Shown one piece after another: positions 50,033 to 59,301 of a stretch of DNA of 64,000 nucleotides (positions within the stretch are counted from its first letter, which is position 1; every line of letters starts with the position of its first letter). Below the pieces are notes generated by a model that was not told the origin of the DNA, made no database searches, and was given only the letters and a program-made list of their open reading frames with translations. Source of the DNA: Clostridia bacterium. GTDB lineage: Bacteria > Bacillota > Clostridia > UMGS1840 > HGM11507. The stretch spans positions 1-64,000 of the forward strand of contig JAFQLQ010000015.1 in the NCBI GenBank assembly GCA_017414505.1, in the 5' to 3' direction. The position numbers and the translations under genes were made by a program.

Positions 50033-51031
50033 ATGTCTTTTATGGATAAGATTAAAGACAGAGCAAAAAAAGAGAAGAAGACAATTATTCTTCCCGAATC
50101 AATGGACAGAAGAATTTTCGAGGCTGCTGAAACTATTTTAAAAGAGGATATTGCAAATGTGATTATCATCGGTACTCCCGAGGAAGTTGAAGCAAACAGT
50201 AAAGGTCTTGATATTTCCGGTGCAACAATTATTAACCCCTTTACTTATGAAAAAACAGAAGAATATTTAAATCTTTTTGTTGAGCTTAGAAAAAGCAAAG
50301 GTCTTACATATGAAGAGGCTAAAAAACAGGCTCTTGGCGATTATATGTACTATGCTTGCCTTATGGTTAAAGCAGGCGATGCAGACGGTGTTGTTTCCGG
50401 TGCGTGCCATTCAACTGCAAATACCTTAAGACCAAGCCTGCAGATTATAAAAACCAAACCCGGTGTTAAGCTTGTATCCGCATTCTTCTTAATGGAAGTT
50501 CCCAACTGCGAATACGGTGCAAACGGAACATTCATTTTTGCAGACAGCGGTCTGGAACAGAATCCCGATCCTGAAAAATTAGCTGCAATTGCTGCTTGCT
50601 CCGCTGAATCCTTTGAACTTCTTGTTGAAGAAGAAGCTATCGTTGCCATGCTTTCACATTCCACAATGGGAAGCGCTAAGCACCCCGATGTAGATAAAGT
50701 TGTTGAAGCTACAAAAATCTGCAAGGAAAACAACCCCAATCTTAAGGTTGACGGTGAATTACAGCTTGATGCTGCTATCGTTCCTTCCGTTGGCGAATCC
50801 AAAGCTCCCGGAAGTGCTGTTGCAGGTCATGCAAATGTTCTTGTATTCCCCGACCTTGATGCAGGTAACATCGGTTATAAATTAGTTCAGAGACTTGCTA
50901 AAGCTGAAGCTTACGGCCCCGTAACTCAGGGTATTGCAATGCCTGTTAACGATTTATCCAGAGGCTGTTCTGCTGATGATATCGTAGGTGTTGTAGCTAT
51001 TACCTGCGTTCAGGCTCAGGCACAGAAATAA
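50033..51031 (+). CDS. pta: phosphate acetyltransferase
   Basis: Interconverts acetyl-CoA and acetyl phosphate. A 332-residue short Pta with KTIILPESMDRRIFEAAE, DGVVSGACHSTANTLRP, SHSTMGSAKHPDVDKV and NVLVFPDLDAGNIGYKLVQR. The start is ATG at 50033, nine bases after AAGGAG; an upstream ATG at 50012 lacks a site. With ackA it forms the acetate branch that yields ATP in fermentation. Confidence 0.95.
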   Translation: MSFMDKIKDRAKKEKKTIILPESMDRRIFEAAETILKEDIANVIIIGTPEEVEANSKGLDISGATIINPFTYEKTEEYLNLFVELRKSKGLTYEEAKKQALGDYMYYACLMVKAGDADGVVSGACHSTANTLRPSLQIIKTKPGVKLVSAFFLMEVPNCEYGANGTFIFADSGLEQNPDPEKLAAIAACSAESFELLVEEEAIVAMLSHSTMGSAKHPDVDKVVEATKICKENNPNLKVDGELQLDAAIVPSVGESKAPGSAVAGHANVLVFPDLDAGNIGYKLVQRLAKAEAYGPVTQGIAMPVNDLSRGCSADDIVGVVAITCVQAQAQK

Positions 51032-51127
51032 TCCGGTAAAAATAAGCGCCTTTTTGCTTTCCTTTGGATTAAGCAATAAAGCTGACGATGGGTTACCCTA
51101 TATATAATAAGAAAGGAAGTTTTATAA

Positions 51128-52327
51128 ATGAAAGTTTTAGTTATAAACGCAGGAAGCTCTTCTCTTAAATATCAGTTAATAAATACTGATAACAACGAAC
51201 TTCTTGCAAAAGGTTTATTTGAAAGAATAGGTATTGAAGGCGGTATGCTTACTCATACCACAACAGGCAAAGAAAAAATGCACTGGGATATCGAGCTTGA
51301 AAATCACGCAAAAGCTATTTCCGTGCTTATTGAAACTCTTACAAATAAAGATTACGGTGTAGTTTCCAGCATGAGCGAAATTGATGCTGTTGGTCACAGA
51401 GTGGTTCACGGCGGAGAAAGCTTCAGCGGTTCTGTTCTTATTACAGAAGCTGTTATGAAAGCGCTTGACGAATGTACAGAGCTTGCTCCTCTTCACAATC
51501 CTCCCAACATCACAGGTATCAAGGCTTGCGAAGAATTAATGCCCGGCGTTCCTCAGGTTGCTGTTTTTGATACAGCTTTCCATCAGACAATGCCTAAAGA
51601 AGCTTATCTTTATGCTATTCCTATGGAATACTATGATAAATATAAAATAAGAAGATACGGTTTCCACGGAACCAGCCACAAATTCGTTTCCATGCGTGCG
51701 GCTGAAATGCTTGGCAAACCAATCGAAGATTTAAAAATTGTTACCTGCCATCTTGGAAGCGGTTCTTCAATTGCTGCTGTTGACGGTGGTAAATCCGTTG
51801 AAACATCAATGGGCTTTACTCCTCTTGCAGGTATAGCAATGGGAACAAGAAGCGGTGATATTGATCCTGCTATTGTTGATTACCTTGCTCAGAAAGAGGG
51901 AATTTCTTCTGCAGATGTTATAAATATTCTTAACAAGAAATCCGGTGTGCTTGGTGTTTCCGGTATAGGCTCCGATTTCAGAGACCTGCTTGAAAACTGC
52001 AAACCCGAAAACAAGGAAAAAGCGCAGGTTGCTCTTGATGTTTTCGTTCATTCCGTTAAGAAATACATAGGCGCATATGCTGCAATTATGGGCGGTATTG
52101 ATGTTCTTGTATTTACAGCCGGTGTTGGTGAAAACACAGTTTATATAAGAGAAGCTGTTACTGAAAGCCTTGGCTTTATGGGAATTAAAATTGATAAAGA
52201 ACTTAACAATGTTAAAGGCGTTGAAAGAGATATTTCTACTCCCGATGCAACTGTTAAAACACTTATCATTCCTACAAATGAAGAGCTTATGATTGCGCTT
52301 GACACAAAAAAAATTGTTAATAAATAA
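51128..52327 (+). CDS. ackA: acetate kinase
   Basis: Makes ATP and acetate from acetyl phosphate. The ASKHA fold shows VLVINAGSSSLKYQL, HRVVHGGESF, FDTAFHQTMP, RYGFHGTSHK, HLGSGSSIAAVDGGKSVETS and TAGVGENTVYIRE, with the catalytic Arg, Asp and phosphate-binding residues in place. 399 residues, normal. AAGGAAG precedes the ATG. It follows pta after 96 bases. Confidence 0.96.
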   Translation: MKVLVINAGSSSLKYQLINTDNNELLAKGLFERIGIEGGMLTHTTTGKEKMHWDIELENHAKAISVLIETLTNKDYGVVSSMSEIDAVGHRVVHGGESFSGSVLITEAVMKALDECTELAPLHNPPNITGIKACEELMPGVPQVAVFDTAFHQTMPKEAYLYAIPMEYYDKYKIRRYGFHGTSHKFVSMRAAEMLGKPIEDLKIVTCHLGSGSSIAAVDGGKSVETSMGFTPLAGIAMGTRSGDIDPAIVDYLAQKEGISSADVINILNKKSGVLGVSGIGSDFRDLLENCKPENKEKAQVALDVFVHSVKKYIGAYAAIMGGIDVLVFTAGVGENTVYIREAVTESLGFMGIKIDKELNNVKGVERDISTPDATVKTLIIPTNEELMIALDTKKIVNK

Positions 52328-52335
52328 AAAAAATA

Positions 52336-52364
52336 TTGACAAATCGACTTTGTGCAGTTATAAT
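52336..52364 (+). promoter_or_regulatory. sigma-A promoter for yceD-rpmF
   Basis: TTGACA, a 17-base spacer and TATAAT, beginning nine bases after ackA. Confidence 0.8.
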
Positions 52365-52408
52365 ATTATATGTGTCTTTATGAAAACTTCTAAAAAGGAG
52401 TGTTTATA

Positions 52409-52891
52409 ATGATAATTGATTATGCATCTCTTTTGGGTGCAGACAGCGCCGAAATGCAGGTTTCGGGCGTGGTTGACCTTGGTGATTTTAATATTGCGGA
52501 TGATATTTTATTTGCTTCTCCCGTTGAGGTTTCCGGTTTTGTTAAAAACTTCGGCGGCGAAATTGAAATTAATCTTGATATTAAATCGGATTACAGGTTA
52601 ACCTGCGCAAGATGCCTTAAGGTGTTTGAAAAAAGTATGTCAGTTAATATGGTTGAAATACTTAATTCGGAGGATAACAGGGATTACCTTGTTCCCGAAC
52701 AGAATAAAGTGGATATAACGGAGGCTGTTAAAACAAATCTCCTTATAAACCTTTATGACAGGTATATATGCAGTGAAAACTGCAAAGGTTTATGTCCTGT
52801 ATGTGGAGCAGACTTAAACAAAACAACCTGTAACTGCGAAACAGAGGAAATTGATCCTCGGTTAGAAGTGTTAAAAAAATTTCTTAAATAA
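52409..52891 (+). CDS. YceD/DUF177 family protein
   Basis: A 160-residue protein of the DUF177 family, which in bacteria sits before rpmF and in E. coli and plants has been tied to 23S rRNA and ribosome maturation. The family cysteine pair CARCLKVF is in the middle and a second cluster, CSENCKGLCPVCGADL followed by CNC, forms a probable zinc site. The start is ATG at 52409, eight bases after AAGGAG; the GTG at 52400 is in the ribosome-binding region. It is 18 bases before rpmF. Confidence 0.92.
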   Translation: MIIDYASLLGADSAEMQVSGVVDLGDFNIADDILFASPVEVSGFVKNFGGEIEINLDIKSDYRLTCARCLKVFEKSMSVNMVEILNSEDNRDYLVPEQNKVDITEAVKTNLLINLYDRYICSENCKGLCPVCGADLNKTTCNCETEEIDPRLEVLKKFLK

Positions 52892-52909
52892 ATTAGGAGG
52901 TGTTTCAAA

Positions 52910-53092
52910 ATGGCAGTTCCAAAGAGAAAAGTGTCAAAAGCAAGAAGAGACAAAAGAAGAGCTAACTGGAAATTAACTATTCCGGGTATGGTAAAATGTC
53001 CTCAGTGTCAGGAATATAAGCTACCTCACAGAGCTTGTAAAAACTGTGGTACTTACAAAGGCGTACAGGTTATTAAAGTTGATGCTCAGTAA
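52910..53092 (+). CDS. rpmF: 50S ribosomal protein bL32
   Basis: A 60-residue ribosomal protein: [20 protein letters not shown], then a four-cysteine zinc ribbon made of CPQC and CKNC. All four cysteines are present, so this is the zinc-dependent form. AGGAGG precedes the ATG. Followed by a terminator rather than plsX, which is the usual next gene. Confidence 0.97.
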   Translation: MAVPKRKVSKARRDKRRANWKLTIPGMVKCPQCQEYKLPHRACKNCGTYKGVQVIKVDAQ

Positions 53093-53094
53093 TA

Positions 53095-53125
53095 AAAGAG
53101 AGAAGGCTTTCGTCTTCTCTTTTTT
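53095..53125 (+). terminator. rpmF terminator
   Basis: Stem AGAGAAG / CTTCTCT, loop of about eight bases, then a run of T. Confidence 0.8.
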
Positions 53126-53145
53126 ATTGCCCGAAAGGTAAAATT

Positions 53146-54477
53146 ATGAAAGTTCAGTTATCAGACCATTTTACATATAAAAAGATAATAAAGTTCACTC
53201 TGCCATCTGTTGTAATGATGATTTTTACATCTGTATATGGCGTTGTGGACGGACTTTTTGTTTCCAATTTTGTTGGAAAAACATCCTTTGCGGCAGTGAA
53301 TTTTATAATTCCGTTTCTGATGATTTTAGGGGCGGTAGGCTTTATGTTCGGAACAGGCGGAAGTGCCATTGTTGCAAGAGCCCTTGGGCAGGGGAATAAA
53401 GACCGGGCTAATAAATATTTTTCGCTTTTTATCTATGCTTCTGTGGTTTTGGGAACAACAATTACGGCAGTTGGTTTTGTTTTTTTTCCCCAAATTGCCC
53501 GGATGCTTGGTGCAGAGGGAAAAATGCTTGAAGAATGCGTTGTATACGGCCGTGTGATACTTGTGGCTAATGTTGCATATATACTTCAGCTTGAATTTCA
53601 GAGCTTTTTTATAACTGCCGAAAAGCCTCAGCTTGGACTTATAGTTACTGTTGCGGCAGGCGTAACAAATATGGTGCTTGATGCATTGTTTATAGGCGTT
53701 TTCAAGTGGGGAGTTACAGGTGCGGCACTTGCTACTGCGGCAAGTCAGATAGTGGGCGGAGTTTTTCCCGTGGTGTATTTTGTGCGCCCTAATTCCAGCC
53801 TGCTTTCGCTTACAAAAACGGCTTATGACGGCAAAGCACTTTTAAAAGCCTGCACAAACGGTTCTTCGGAGCTTTTAAGCAATATTTCCATGTCGCTGGT
53901 AAGTATGCTTTACAATATTCAGCTTATAAAATATGCAGGCGAAAACGGAGTTGCGGCATATGGAGTTTTAATGTATGTAAACTTTGTTTTTATTTCAGCG
54001 TTTATAGGCTATTCCATTGGAACTGCACCGATTTTCGGATACCATTACGGTGCTGAAAATTATTCCGAAATGAAAAACATGTTAAGAAAAAGTATTGTCA
54101 TTATAGGCGCACTGTCGGTTTCTATGTTTGCGGTGGGCGAGCTTCTGGCAAAACCGCTTTCAAACATTTTTGTAAGCTATGATAAAGAGCTTCTTGAACT
54201 TACAGTAAGAGGGTTTTATATCTTTGCTTTTTCCTTCTTTTTTGCAGGCTTTGCAATTTTTGGCTCAGGACTTTTTACAGCTCTTAACAACGGACTGATT
54301 TCAGCAGTTATATCCTTCCTTCGTACCCTTGTTTTTCAGGTTGGTGCGGTGCTTATTCTTCCGCTTATATGGGAGATAGACGGAATCTGGATTTCTGTTG
54401 TGGCAGCAGAGCTTATGGCGTTTGCTGTTTCGGCAGCTTTTGTTGTTGCAATGAGGAAAAAATATAAATATATGTAA
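53146..54477 (+). CDS. MATE-family efflux transporter
   Basis: A 443-residue multidrug and toxin extrusion protein with twelve hydrophobic segments in two similar halves. Family segments include IIKFTLPSVVMMIFTSVYGVVD at the N-terminus, FGTGGSAIVARALGQGN and, in the second half, GYSIGTAPIFGYHYGAENYSEM. It probably exchanges a drug or metabolite for sodium or protons; substrate unknown. The 21-base leader contains GAAAGGT. Confidence 0.92.
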   Translation: MKVQLSDHFTYKKIIKFTLPSVVMMIFTSVYGVVDGLFVSNFVGKTSFAAVNFIIPFLMILGAVGFMFGTGGSAIVARALGQGNKDRANKYFSLFIYASVVLGTTITAVGFVFFPQIARMLGAEGKMLEECVVYGRVILVANVAYILQLEFQSFFITAEKPQLGLIVTVAAGVTNMVLDALFIGVFKWGVTGAALATAASQIVGGVFPVVYFVRPNSSLLSLTKTAYDGKALLKACTNGSSELLSNISMSLVSMLYNIQLIKYAGENGVAAYGVLMYVNFVFISAFIGYSIGTAPIFGYHYGAENYSEMKNMLRKSIVIIGALSVSMFAVGELLAKPLSNIFVSYDKELLELTVRGFYIFAFSFFFAGFAIFGSGLFTALNNGLISAVISFLRTLVFQVGAVLILPLIWEIDGIWISVVAAELMAFAVSAAFVVAMRKKYKYM

Positions 54478-54481
54478 AGAT

Positions 54482-54507
54482 AAACCGCAGATTGTGTTCT
54501 GCGGTTT
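54482..54507. terminator. hairpin between the MATE gene and a small convergent gene
   Basis: 9-bp stem AAACCGCAG / CTGCGGTTT with an 8-base loop; short T-runs on either side. Confidence 0.65.
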
Positions 54508-54512
54508 TAACT

Positions 54513-54686
54513 TTATAAATCATCTGCGTCCTGAACAGGTTCTTCGTATTTGTTTTTTGTTTTTCCTGTGTAGCTTCCGTTGGGATCAAATTTAAGGGAA
54601 TCCTTTGAAATAAATTCTTTTGCTACTTCCATTCCTTTTTTCTGTGCTTTGGAATTTTTGTTTTTGTTGTTTTTGCTGTTATTCAT
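54513..54686 (-). CDS. 57-residue hydrophilic protein, unknown
   Basis: ATG at 54686 follows CGAGGTG with good spacing, and TAA is at 54513. The first third is a run of Asn/Lys/Ser (MNNSKNNKNKNSKAQKKGME); the rest, KEFISKDSLKFDPNGSYTGK and the acidic end YEEPVQDADDL, looks like a short conserved motif. No membrane segment or cysteine. The DPNGSYTGxxxxxYEEPVQDADDL pattern feels familiar from other Clostridia, but I cannot name a family. It is convergent with the MATE gene and divergent from miaB. Confidence 0.7.
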   Translation of the reverse strand: MNNSKNNKNKNSKAQKKGMEVAKEFISKDSLKFDPNGSYTGKTKNKYEEPVQDADDL

Positions 54687-54743
54687 TTAAAATCACCTCG
54701 GTAATATTGTGCGAAAAAATATTAAATAAATGCTTGAAAACTA

Positions 54744-54772
54744 TTGCTATTTTTGCAAAAATAATGTATAAT
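54744..54772 (+). promoter_or_regulatory. sigma-A promoter for miaB
   Basis: TTGCTA, a 17-base spacer and TATAAT, 34 bases before miaB. Confidence 0.7.
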
Positions 54773-54806
54773 ATATAATGAATATTTTTAGATTGGAATA
54801 TTGTAA

Positions 54807-56234
54807 ATGAAAGACATTAAAAAAAGAGAAATACCGCAGTCTGAAATTAAAATTCAGATGGAATATATTGAAAAAATAAAGCAAATAATTGAAAATTCGT
54901 TTTTAAATTCCGGAAGTGCACCAAAGGCTTCGGTTGTAACCTTCGGATGTCAGCAGAATGAAAACGATTCCGAAAAATTAAAAGCTTTTATTTCGGATAT
55001 GGGCTATATTTTAACTGACACCACCGATGATGCTGACCTTGTTATTTTCAACACCTGTGCAGTACGCGGAGGTGCGGAAGAGAGAGTTTTCGGTAATCTT
55101 GGTGCTCTTAAGCACAAAAAAGCGAAAAATCCCAATATGGTTATCGGAATTTGCGGATGTATGATGCAGGAGGAACACGTTAAGGAGCACGTAAGAACAA
55201 AGTTCCGTCACGTTGATTTGATTTTCGGCACTCATACATTATATAAATTCCCTGAAATTCTTTACAGACATTTTTCGGAAAACAAGCGTGTTTTCGATGT
55301 TATAAATTCCGACGGATACATTGTTGAGGGCATTAATCAGAAGCGTGACGATAAATTCAAAGCGTGGGTTTCGGTAATGTATGGCTGCAACAATTTCTGC
55401 TCTTACTGCATAGTTCCTTATGTAAGAGGCAGGGAAAGAAGCCGAAGCAAGGAGAATATTTTAGAGGAAGTAAGAGCTCTTGCTTACGATGGATGCAAGG
55501 AAATTACTCTGCTTGGTCAGAATGTTAACTCCTACGGTAACGATATTGAAAATTATATTGATTTTGCCGATTTGTTAAAGGAAGTAAACAAAATCGACGG
55601 AATTGAAAGAATTAAATTTATGACATCCCATCCTAAAGATATTTCGGACAAGCTTATTTACACTATGGCAGAATGCGAAAAGGTTTGCGAATATCTGCAT
55701 TTGCCCTTCCAGGCAGGCAGTAACCGCATTTTAAGCGAAATGAACCGCCGTTACACCAAAGAAAAATATCTTGAAATTATTTCAAAGGTTAAAGCGGCCA
55801 TGCCCGGTGTGGCTCTCACAAGCGATGTTATAGTGGGCTTCCCCAATGAAACCCGTGAGGATTTTCTTCAAACGGTGGAGCTGGTTCGTGAAGTTAGGTT
55901 TGACAGTTTGTTTACCTTTATATTTTCGCCGAGAGAGGGGACTCCTGCGGCTAAAATGACTGACCTTATTTCTGATAAGGAAAAGCATAAAAATTTTGAA
56001 ATGCTTCTTGGTGTTCAGAACGAAATTTCAAAGGAAATTAACGACAGTTATGTTGGCAAAACCTATGAAATTTTAGTTGACGGAGTAAGCAAAAACAATC
56101 CCGAAATGATGGCGGGAAGAACAAGAACAAACAAAATTGTTAATTTTACTTCTAAAGGCGCAAAGCAGGGCGATCTTGTTAACGTAAAAGTTACAAAATC
56201 GCAAACCTGGGCACTTATAGGAGAAGAAATATAA
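54807..56234 (+). CDS. miaB: tRNA-2-methylthio-N6-dimethylallyladenosine synthase
   Basis: Radical-SAM methylthiotransferase that finishes the modified A37 made by MiaA. It has an N-terminal UPF0004 domain with three cluster cysteines (TFGCQQNENDSEK, FNTCAVR, GICGCMMQ), the radical-SAM motif YGCNNFCSYCIVPYVRGRERS, HLPFQAGSNRIL, and a C-terminal TRAM domain (KTYEILVDGVSK onward). 475 residues; the first 35 precede the usual domain, as in other Bacillota. No strong ribosome-binding site is visible. It begins the miaB-ylbF-mutS-mutL-miaA-hfq run. Confidence 0.95.
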   Translation: MKDIKKREIPQSEIKIQMEYIEKIKQIIENSFLNSGSAPKASVVTFGCQQNENDSEKLKAFISDMGYILTDTTDDADLVIFNTCAVRGGAEERVFGNLGALKHKKAKNPNMVIGICGCMMQEEHVKEHVRTKFRHVDLIFGTHTLYKFPEILYRHFSENKRVFDVINSDGYIVEGINQKRDDKFKAWVSVMYGCNNFCSYCIVPYVRGRERSRSKENILEEVRALAYDGCKEITLLGQNVNSYGNDIENYIDFADLLKEVNKIDGIERIKFMTSHPKDISDKLIYTMAECEKVCEYLHLPFQAGSNRILSEMNRRYTKEKYLEIISKVKAAMPGVALTSDVIVGFPNETREDFLQTVELVREVRFDSLFTFIFSPREGTPAAKMTDLISDKEKHKNFEMLLGVQNEISKEINDSYVGKTYEILVDGVSKNNPEMMAGRTRTNKIVNFTSKGAKQGDLVNVKVTKSQTWALIGEEI

Positions 56235-56255
56235 AAATCGAAAGGACAAGAAAAA

Positions 56256-56627
56256 ATGGATATTTTAGCAAAAGCAAAAGAACTGGCAGAAATGCTTAAC
56301 GAAAGTGAAGAGGCAAAAAGAGCAGATGCTGCGAAAAAAGCGCAGGATACAGATATAAATGCTCAGGCAATGATTAAAAAATACAACGAAAAAAGACGTG
56401 ATGTAGCTGTTAAAATGCAGTTTAGCGAACATTCTCAGGACGAAATGGAAGAAATGAGAAGAGAAATAAACGAAGCTTTTGACGAGCTTATGACAAACGA
56501 AGTTGTAAAGGAATTTGTTGAAGCAAGCAAGGAATATGATATGCTTGTTCAGCAGGTAGTTTCTGTAGTAACAGGACAGGGGGGCGGCTGTGGCGGTTCC
56601 TGTAGCTCTTGCTCAGGCTGTCACTAA
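56256..56627 (+). CDS. ylbF: YlbF/YmcA family regulator with cysteine-rich tail
   Basis: A 123-residue helical protein of the Com_YlbF family (DILAKAKELAEMLNESEEAK, FDELMTNEVVKEFVEASKEY). In Bacillus, YlbF, YmcA and YaaT form the Y-complex that acts on RNase Y-dependent mRNA processing and carries iron-sulphur clusters. Here the last 15 residues are GGGCGGSCSSCSGCH, four cysteines and a terminal histidine, a plausible metal or cluster ligand set. Its place between miaB and mutS is common in Clostridia. GAAAGGA precedes the ATG. Confidence 0.9.
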   Translation: MDILAKAKELAEMLNESEEAKRADAAKKAQDTDINAQAMIKKYNEKRRDVAVKMQFSEHSQDEMEEMRREINEAFDELMTNEVVKEFVEASKEYDMLVQQVVSVVTGQGGGCGGSCSSCSGCH

Positions 56628-56668
56628 AATTCATGGAAAAGGGATATAATCTCAGGGAGATAATGGAA

Positions 56669-59287
56669 ATGCCCATTTCTCCCATGATGAAGCAGTATCT
56701 TAATATAAAAATTGAAAACGAAGAATATATAATTTTCTACCGTCTGGGTGATTTTTATGAAATGTTCTTCAACGATGCTATAACTGTTTCTTCCGAACTG
56801 GAGCTTACCTTAACCGGGCGTGACTGCGGGCTTCCCGAGCGTGCGCCTATGTGCGGAGTTCCTTTTCACAGTGCGGACGGATATATTGCAAAGCTTGTTG
56901 CAAGAGGCTATAAAGTAGCTGTTTGCGAACAGCTTACCGATCCTGCTGAAACAAAAGGCATTGTTGAAAGGGGTATAATACGTGTTATAACTCCCGGAAC
57001 AGTTACCGATGTCACCAATTCTTTAGACGAAACAAAGAATAATTTTCTTTGCTCGGTGTTTGGTGATGAGGTTGCTGTGGGAATGGTGTTTGCCGATGTT
57101 TCAACAGGTGAACTCAACGTTATAAATCCCATTGTGGAGGACAGGGAAAACCGTATTTTATCCGAGCTTTGCAAGTTTACGCCGTCGGAGATAATTATTA
57201 ATTCGGGAATGTCAAAAAACAAGATTCTGGTAGATAAAATAAGCAAGCTTACCTCGCCCTGCGTGGATGTTAATCCGGATGATTTTTATGTAAGCTCGGA
57301 TGCCATTAATCTTATTAAAGAGCATTTTGGCGACGATGAAATTGCAAACGGCAAAATAAGTGACAGCTCACAGACGATGCTTGCCCTTTATGCACTTCTT
57401 GATTATCTTTTTGATACTCAGAAAAACGAGCTTAAGCACGTTAATTCTCTCGAAGTGTTTGACGATGAGCAGTTTGTTGACATTGATTTATCCACCAAAA
57501 GAAATCTGGAACTTACCGAAACCTTGAGAGAAAAGAAAAAATACGGTTCTTTACTGGGTGTTCTTGATAAAACGGGCACTTCGATGGGTGCAAGGCTTCT
57601 TCGCAGTTATATTGACCGTCCGCTTAAAAATTTAAACGGAATTTTAAAGCGTCACAATGCTGTTGACGAGCTTATAAAAGAAAGCATTCTCAGAGAAGAA
57701 TTGTCAAAAGAGCTTAAGGAGATTTGCGATATTGAGCGTTTGTGTTCAAGAATTTCTTACAGAAACGCCAATGCCAGAGACCTTATCAGTCTTAAAAATT
57801 CGCTTCTTAAAATTCCTTCGGTAAAGGAAAAGCTTAAAAATATAAAGGCTCCTTTGCTTAAGGAAATAAATTCTGAGCTTGACTGTATGGCAGATATTAC
57901 CGACCTTATAGAAAAGGCGATAAACGATGATCCGCCATTTTCGGTAAGAGACGGAAATATGATTAAGGATGGCTACGATGCCACTCTTGATAATTACCGG
58001 CTTGCTATGACAGACGGCAAAACCTGGCTTGCCGAGGTGGAAGCCGAAGAAAAGGAAAAAACCGGAATAAAGGGTATGAAGGTAGGCTATAACAGAGTTT
58101 TCGGCTACTATATAGAGGTGCTGAAATCTGTTAAAGACGAGCTTCCCGATTATTATATAAGAAAACAGACTCTTACCAATTGCGAAAGATACATAACTCC
58201 GAAGCTTAAAGAAATTGAAAGCACAATTCTCGGTGCTTCGGAAAAAAGCATTAATCTTGAATACGATTTGTTCTGCAAGGTGAGAGAGGTTGTTTATGAA
58301 AATATTGTAAGAATTCAGAAAAATGCAAAGGCAATAGCAAAGCTGGATGTAATGATTTCCTTTGCTTACTGTGCATATAAAAACCGTTATGTTAAGCCGG
58401 AAATGGCTGCAGACGGAACTGTTGTTATAAAAGAGGGGCGTCACCCTGTTGTTGAACAGGTTTTGAAGGACAGCTATTTTATTCCCAACGATACATATCT
58501 TGACAGGGACAAGGAAAGCTTTTCCATTATAACAGGCCCGAATATGGCAGGTAAATCCACCTATATGCGTCAGGTGGCACTTATTGTTCTTATGGCGCAG
58601 ATTGGCTCGTTTGTACCCTGCGAATACGCTAAGCTTCCCATTGTGGATAAAATTTTCACAAGAGTCGGTGCTTCGGATGATCTTGCCAGCGGTCAGTCTA
58701 CCTTTATGGTGGAAATGAACGAGGTGGCAAACATCCTTAAAAATGCCACTTCCGAAAGTCTTATTATTTTGGACGAAATAGGAAGAGGAACTTCTACCTT
58801 TGACGGACTTAGTATTGCGTGGGCGGTAGTTGAGCATATTGTTAAAAATATTGGTGCAAAAACACTTTTCGCCACTCACTATCACGAGCTTACAGTTTTA
58901 GAGGAACGTATGAAGGGAATTAAAAATTATTCCGTTGCTGTTAAAAAGCGCGGTGACGATATAACCTTTTTACGAAAGATTGTTGAAGGCGGCACCGATG
59001 AAAGTTTCGGTATCGAGGTTGCCAAGCTTGCAGGTGTTCCAAACGGCGTTGTTAAGCGTGCCAAGGAAATTGCCGTAGTGCTTGAGGGCAACGAGCTTTC
59101 ACTAAATGAAATAAGCAATAAAGCTAAAAAAGTTCCCGAACGCAAGGATGAAAATCAGATTGTTTTCGGAAATATGAACGAAAGCGAAATTATTTCTAAA
59201 TTAAAATCAATGGATGTTACTACGCTTACACCCATTGAGGCTATGAACATACTGTTTGAGCTTGCTAAAAAAGCAAAAGATAACTAA
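56669..59287 (+). CDS. mutS: DNA mismatch repair protein MutS
   Basis: Mismatch-recognition ATPase. Domain I begins SPMMKQYLNIK with the mismatch-wedge region FYRLGDFYEMFFNDA (Phe-x-Glu); connector, lever and clamp domains follow; the ATPase has Walker A GPNMAGKSTYMRQ, the signature STFMVEMNEVANIL, Walker B LIILDEIGRGTSTFDG and ATHYHELT. The 872 residues end in the helix-turn-helix and dimer tail. I chose ATG at 56669, nine bases after AGGGAG; ATG at 56663 is possible, and the longer frame back to 56609 overlaps ylbF. Confidence 0.95.
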   Translation: MPISPMMKQYLNIKIENEEYIIFYRLGDFYEMFFNDAITVSSELELTLTGRDCGLPERAPMCGVPFHSADGYIAKLVARGYKVAVCEQLTDPAETKGIVERGIIRVITPGTVTDVTNSLDETKNNFLCSVFGDEVAVGMVFADVSTGELNVINPIVEDRENRILSELCKFTPSEIIINSGMSKNKILVDKISKLTSPCVDVNPDDFYVSSDAINLIKEHFGDDEIANGKISDSSQTMLALYALLDYLFDTQKNELKHVNSLEVFDDEQFVDIDLSTKRNLELTETLREKKKYGSLLGVLDKTGTSMGARLLRSYIDRPLKNLNGILKRHNAVDELIKESILREELSKELKEICDIERLCSRISYRNANARDLISLKNSLLKIPSVKEKLKNIKAPLLKEINSELDCMADITDLIEKAINDDPPFSVRDGNMIKDGYDATLDNYRLAMTDGKTWLAEVEAEEKEKTGIKGMKVGYNRVFGYYIEVLKSVKDELPDYYIRKQTLTNCERYITPKLKEIESTILGASEKSINLEYDLFCKVREVVYENIVRIQKNAKAIAKLDVMISFAYCAYKNRYVKPEMAADGTVVIKEGRHPVVEQVLKDSYFIPNDTYLDRDKESFSIITGPNMAGKSTYMRQVALIVLMAQIGSFVPCEYAKLPIVDKIFTRVGASDDLASGQSTFMVEMNEVANILKNATSESLIILDEIGRGTSTFDGLSIAWAVVEHIVKNIGAKTLFATHYHELTVLEERMKGIKNYSVAVKKRGDDITFLRKIVEGGTDESFGIEVAKLAGVPNGVVKRAKEIAVVLEGNELSLNEISNKAKKVPERKDENQIVFGNMNESEIISKLKSMDVTTLTPIEAMNILFELAKKAKDN

Positions 59288-59301
59288 AGGAGGGATGCAG
59301 G

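Noticed and set aside
57746..58885. Long reverse-strand frame of 379 codons inside mutS
   Set aside because: It is antisense to conserved mutS coding sequence, rich in Phe, Ser and Cys from the mirrored codon bias, and resembles no protein.
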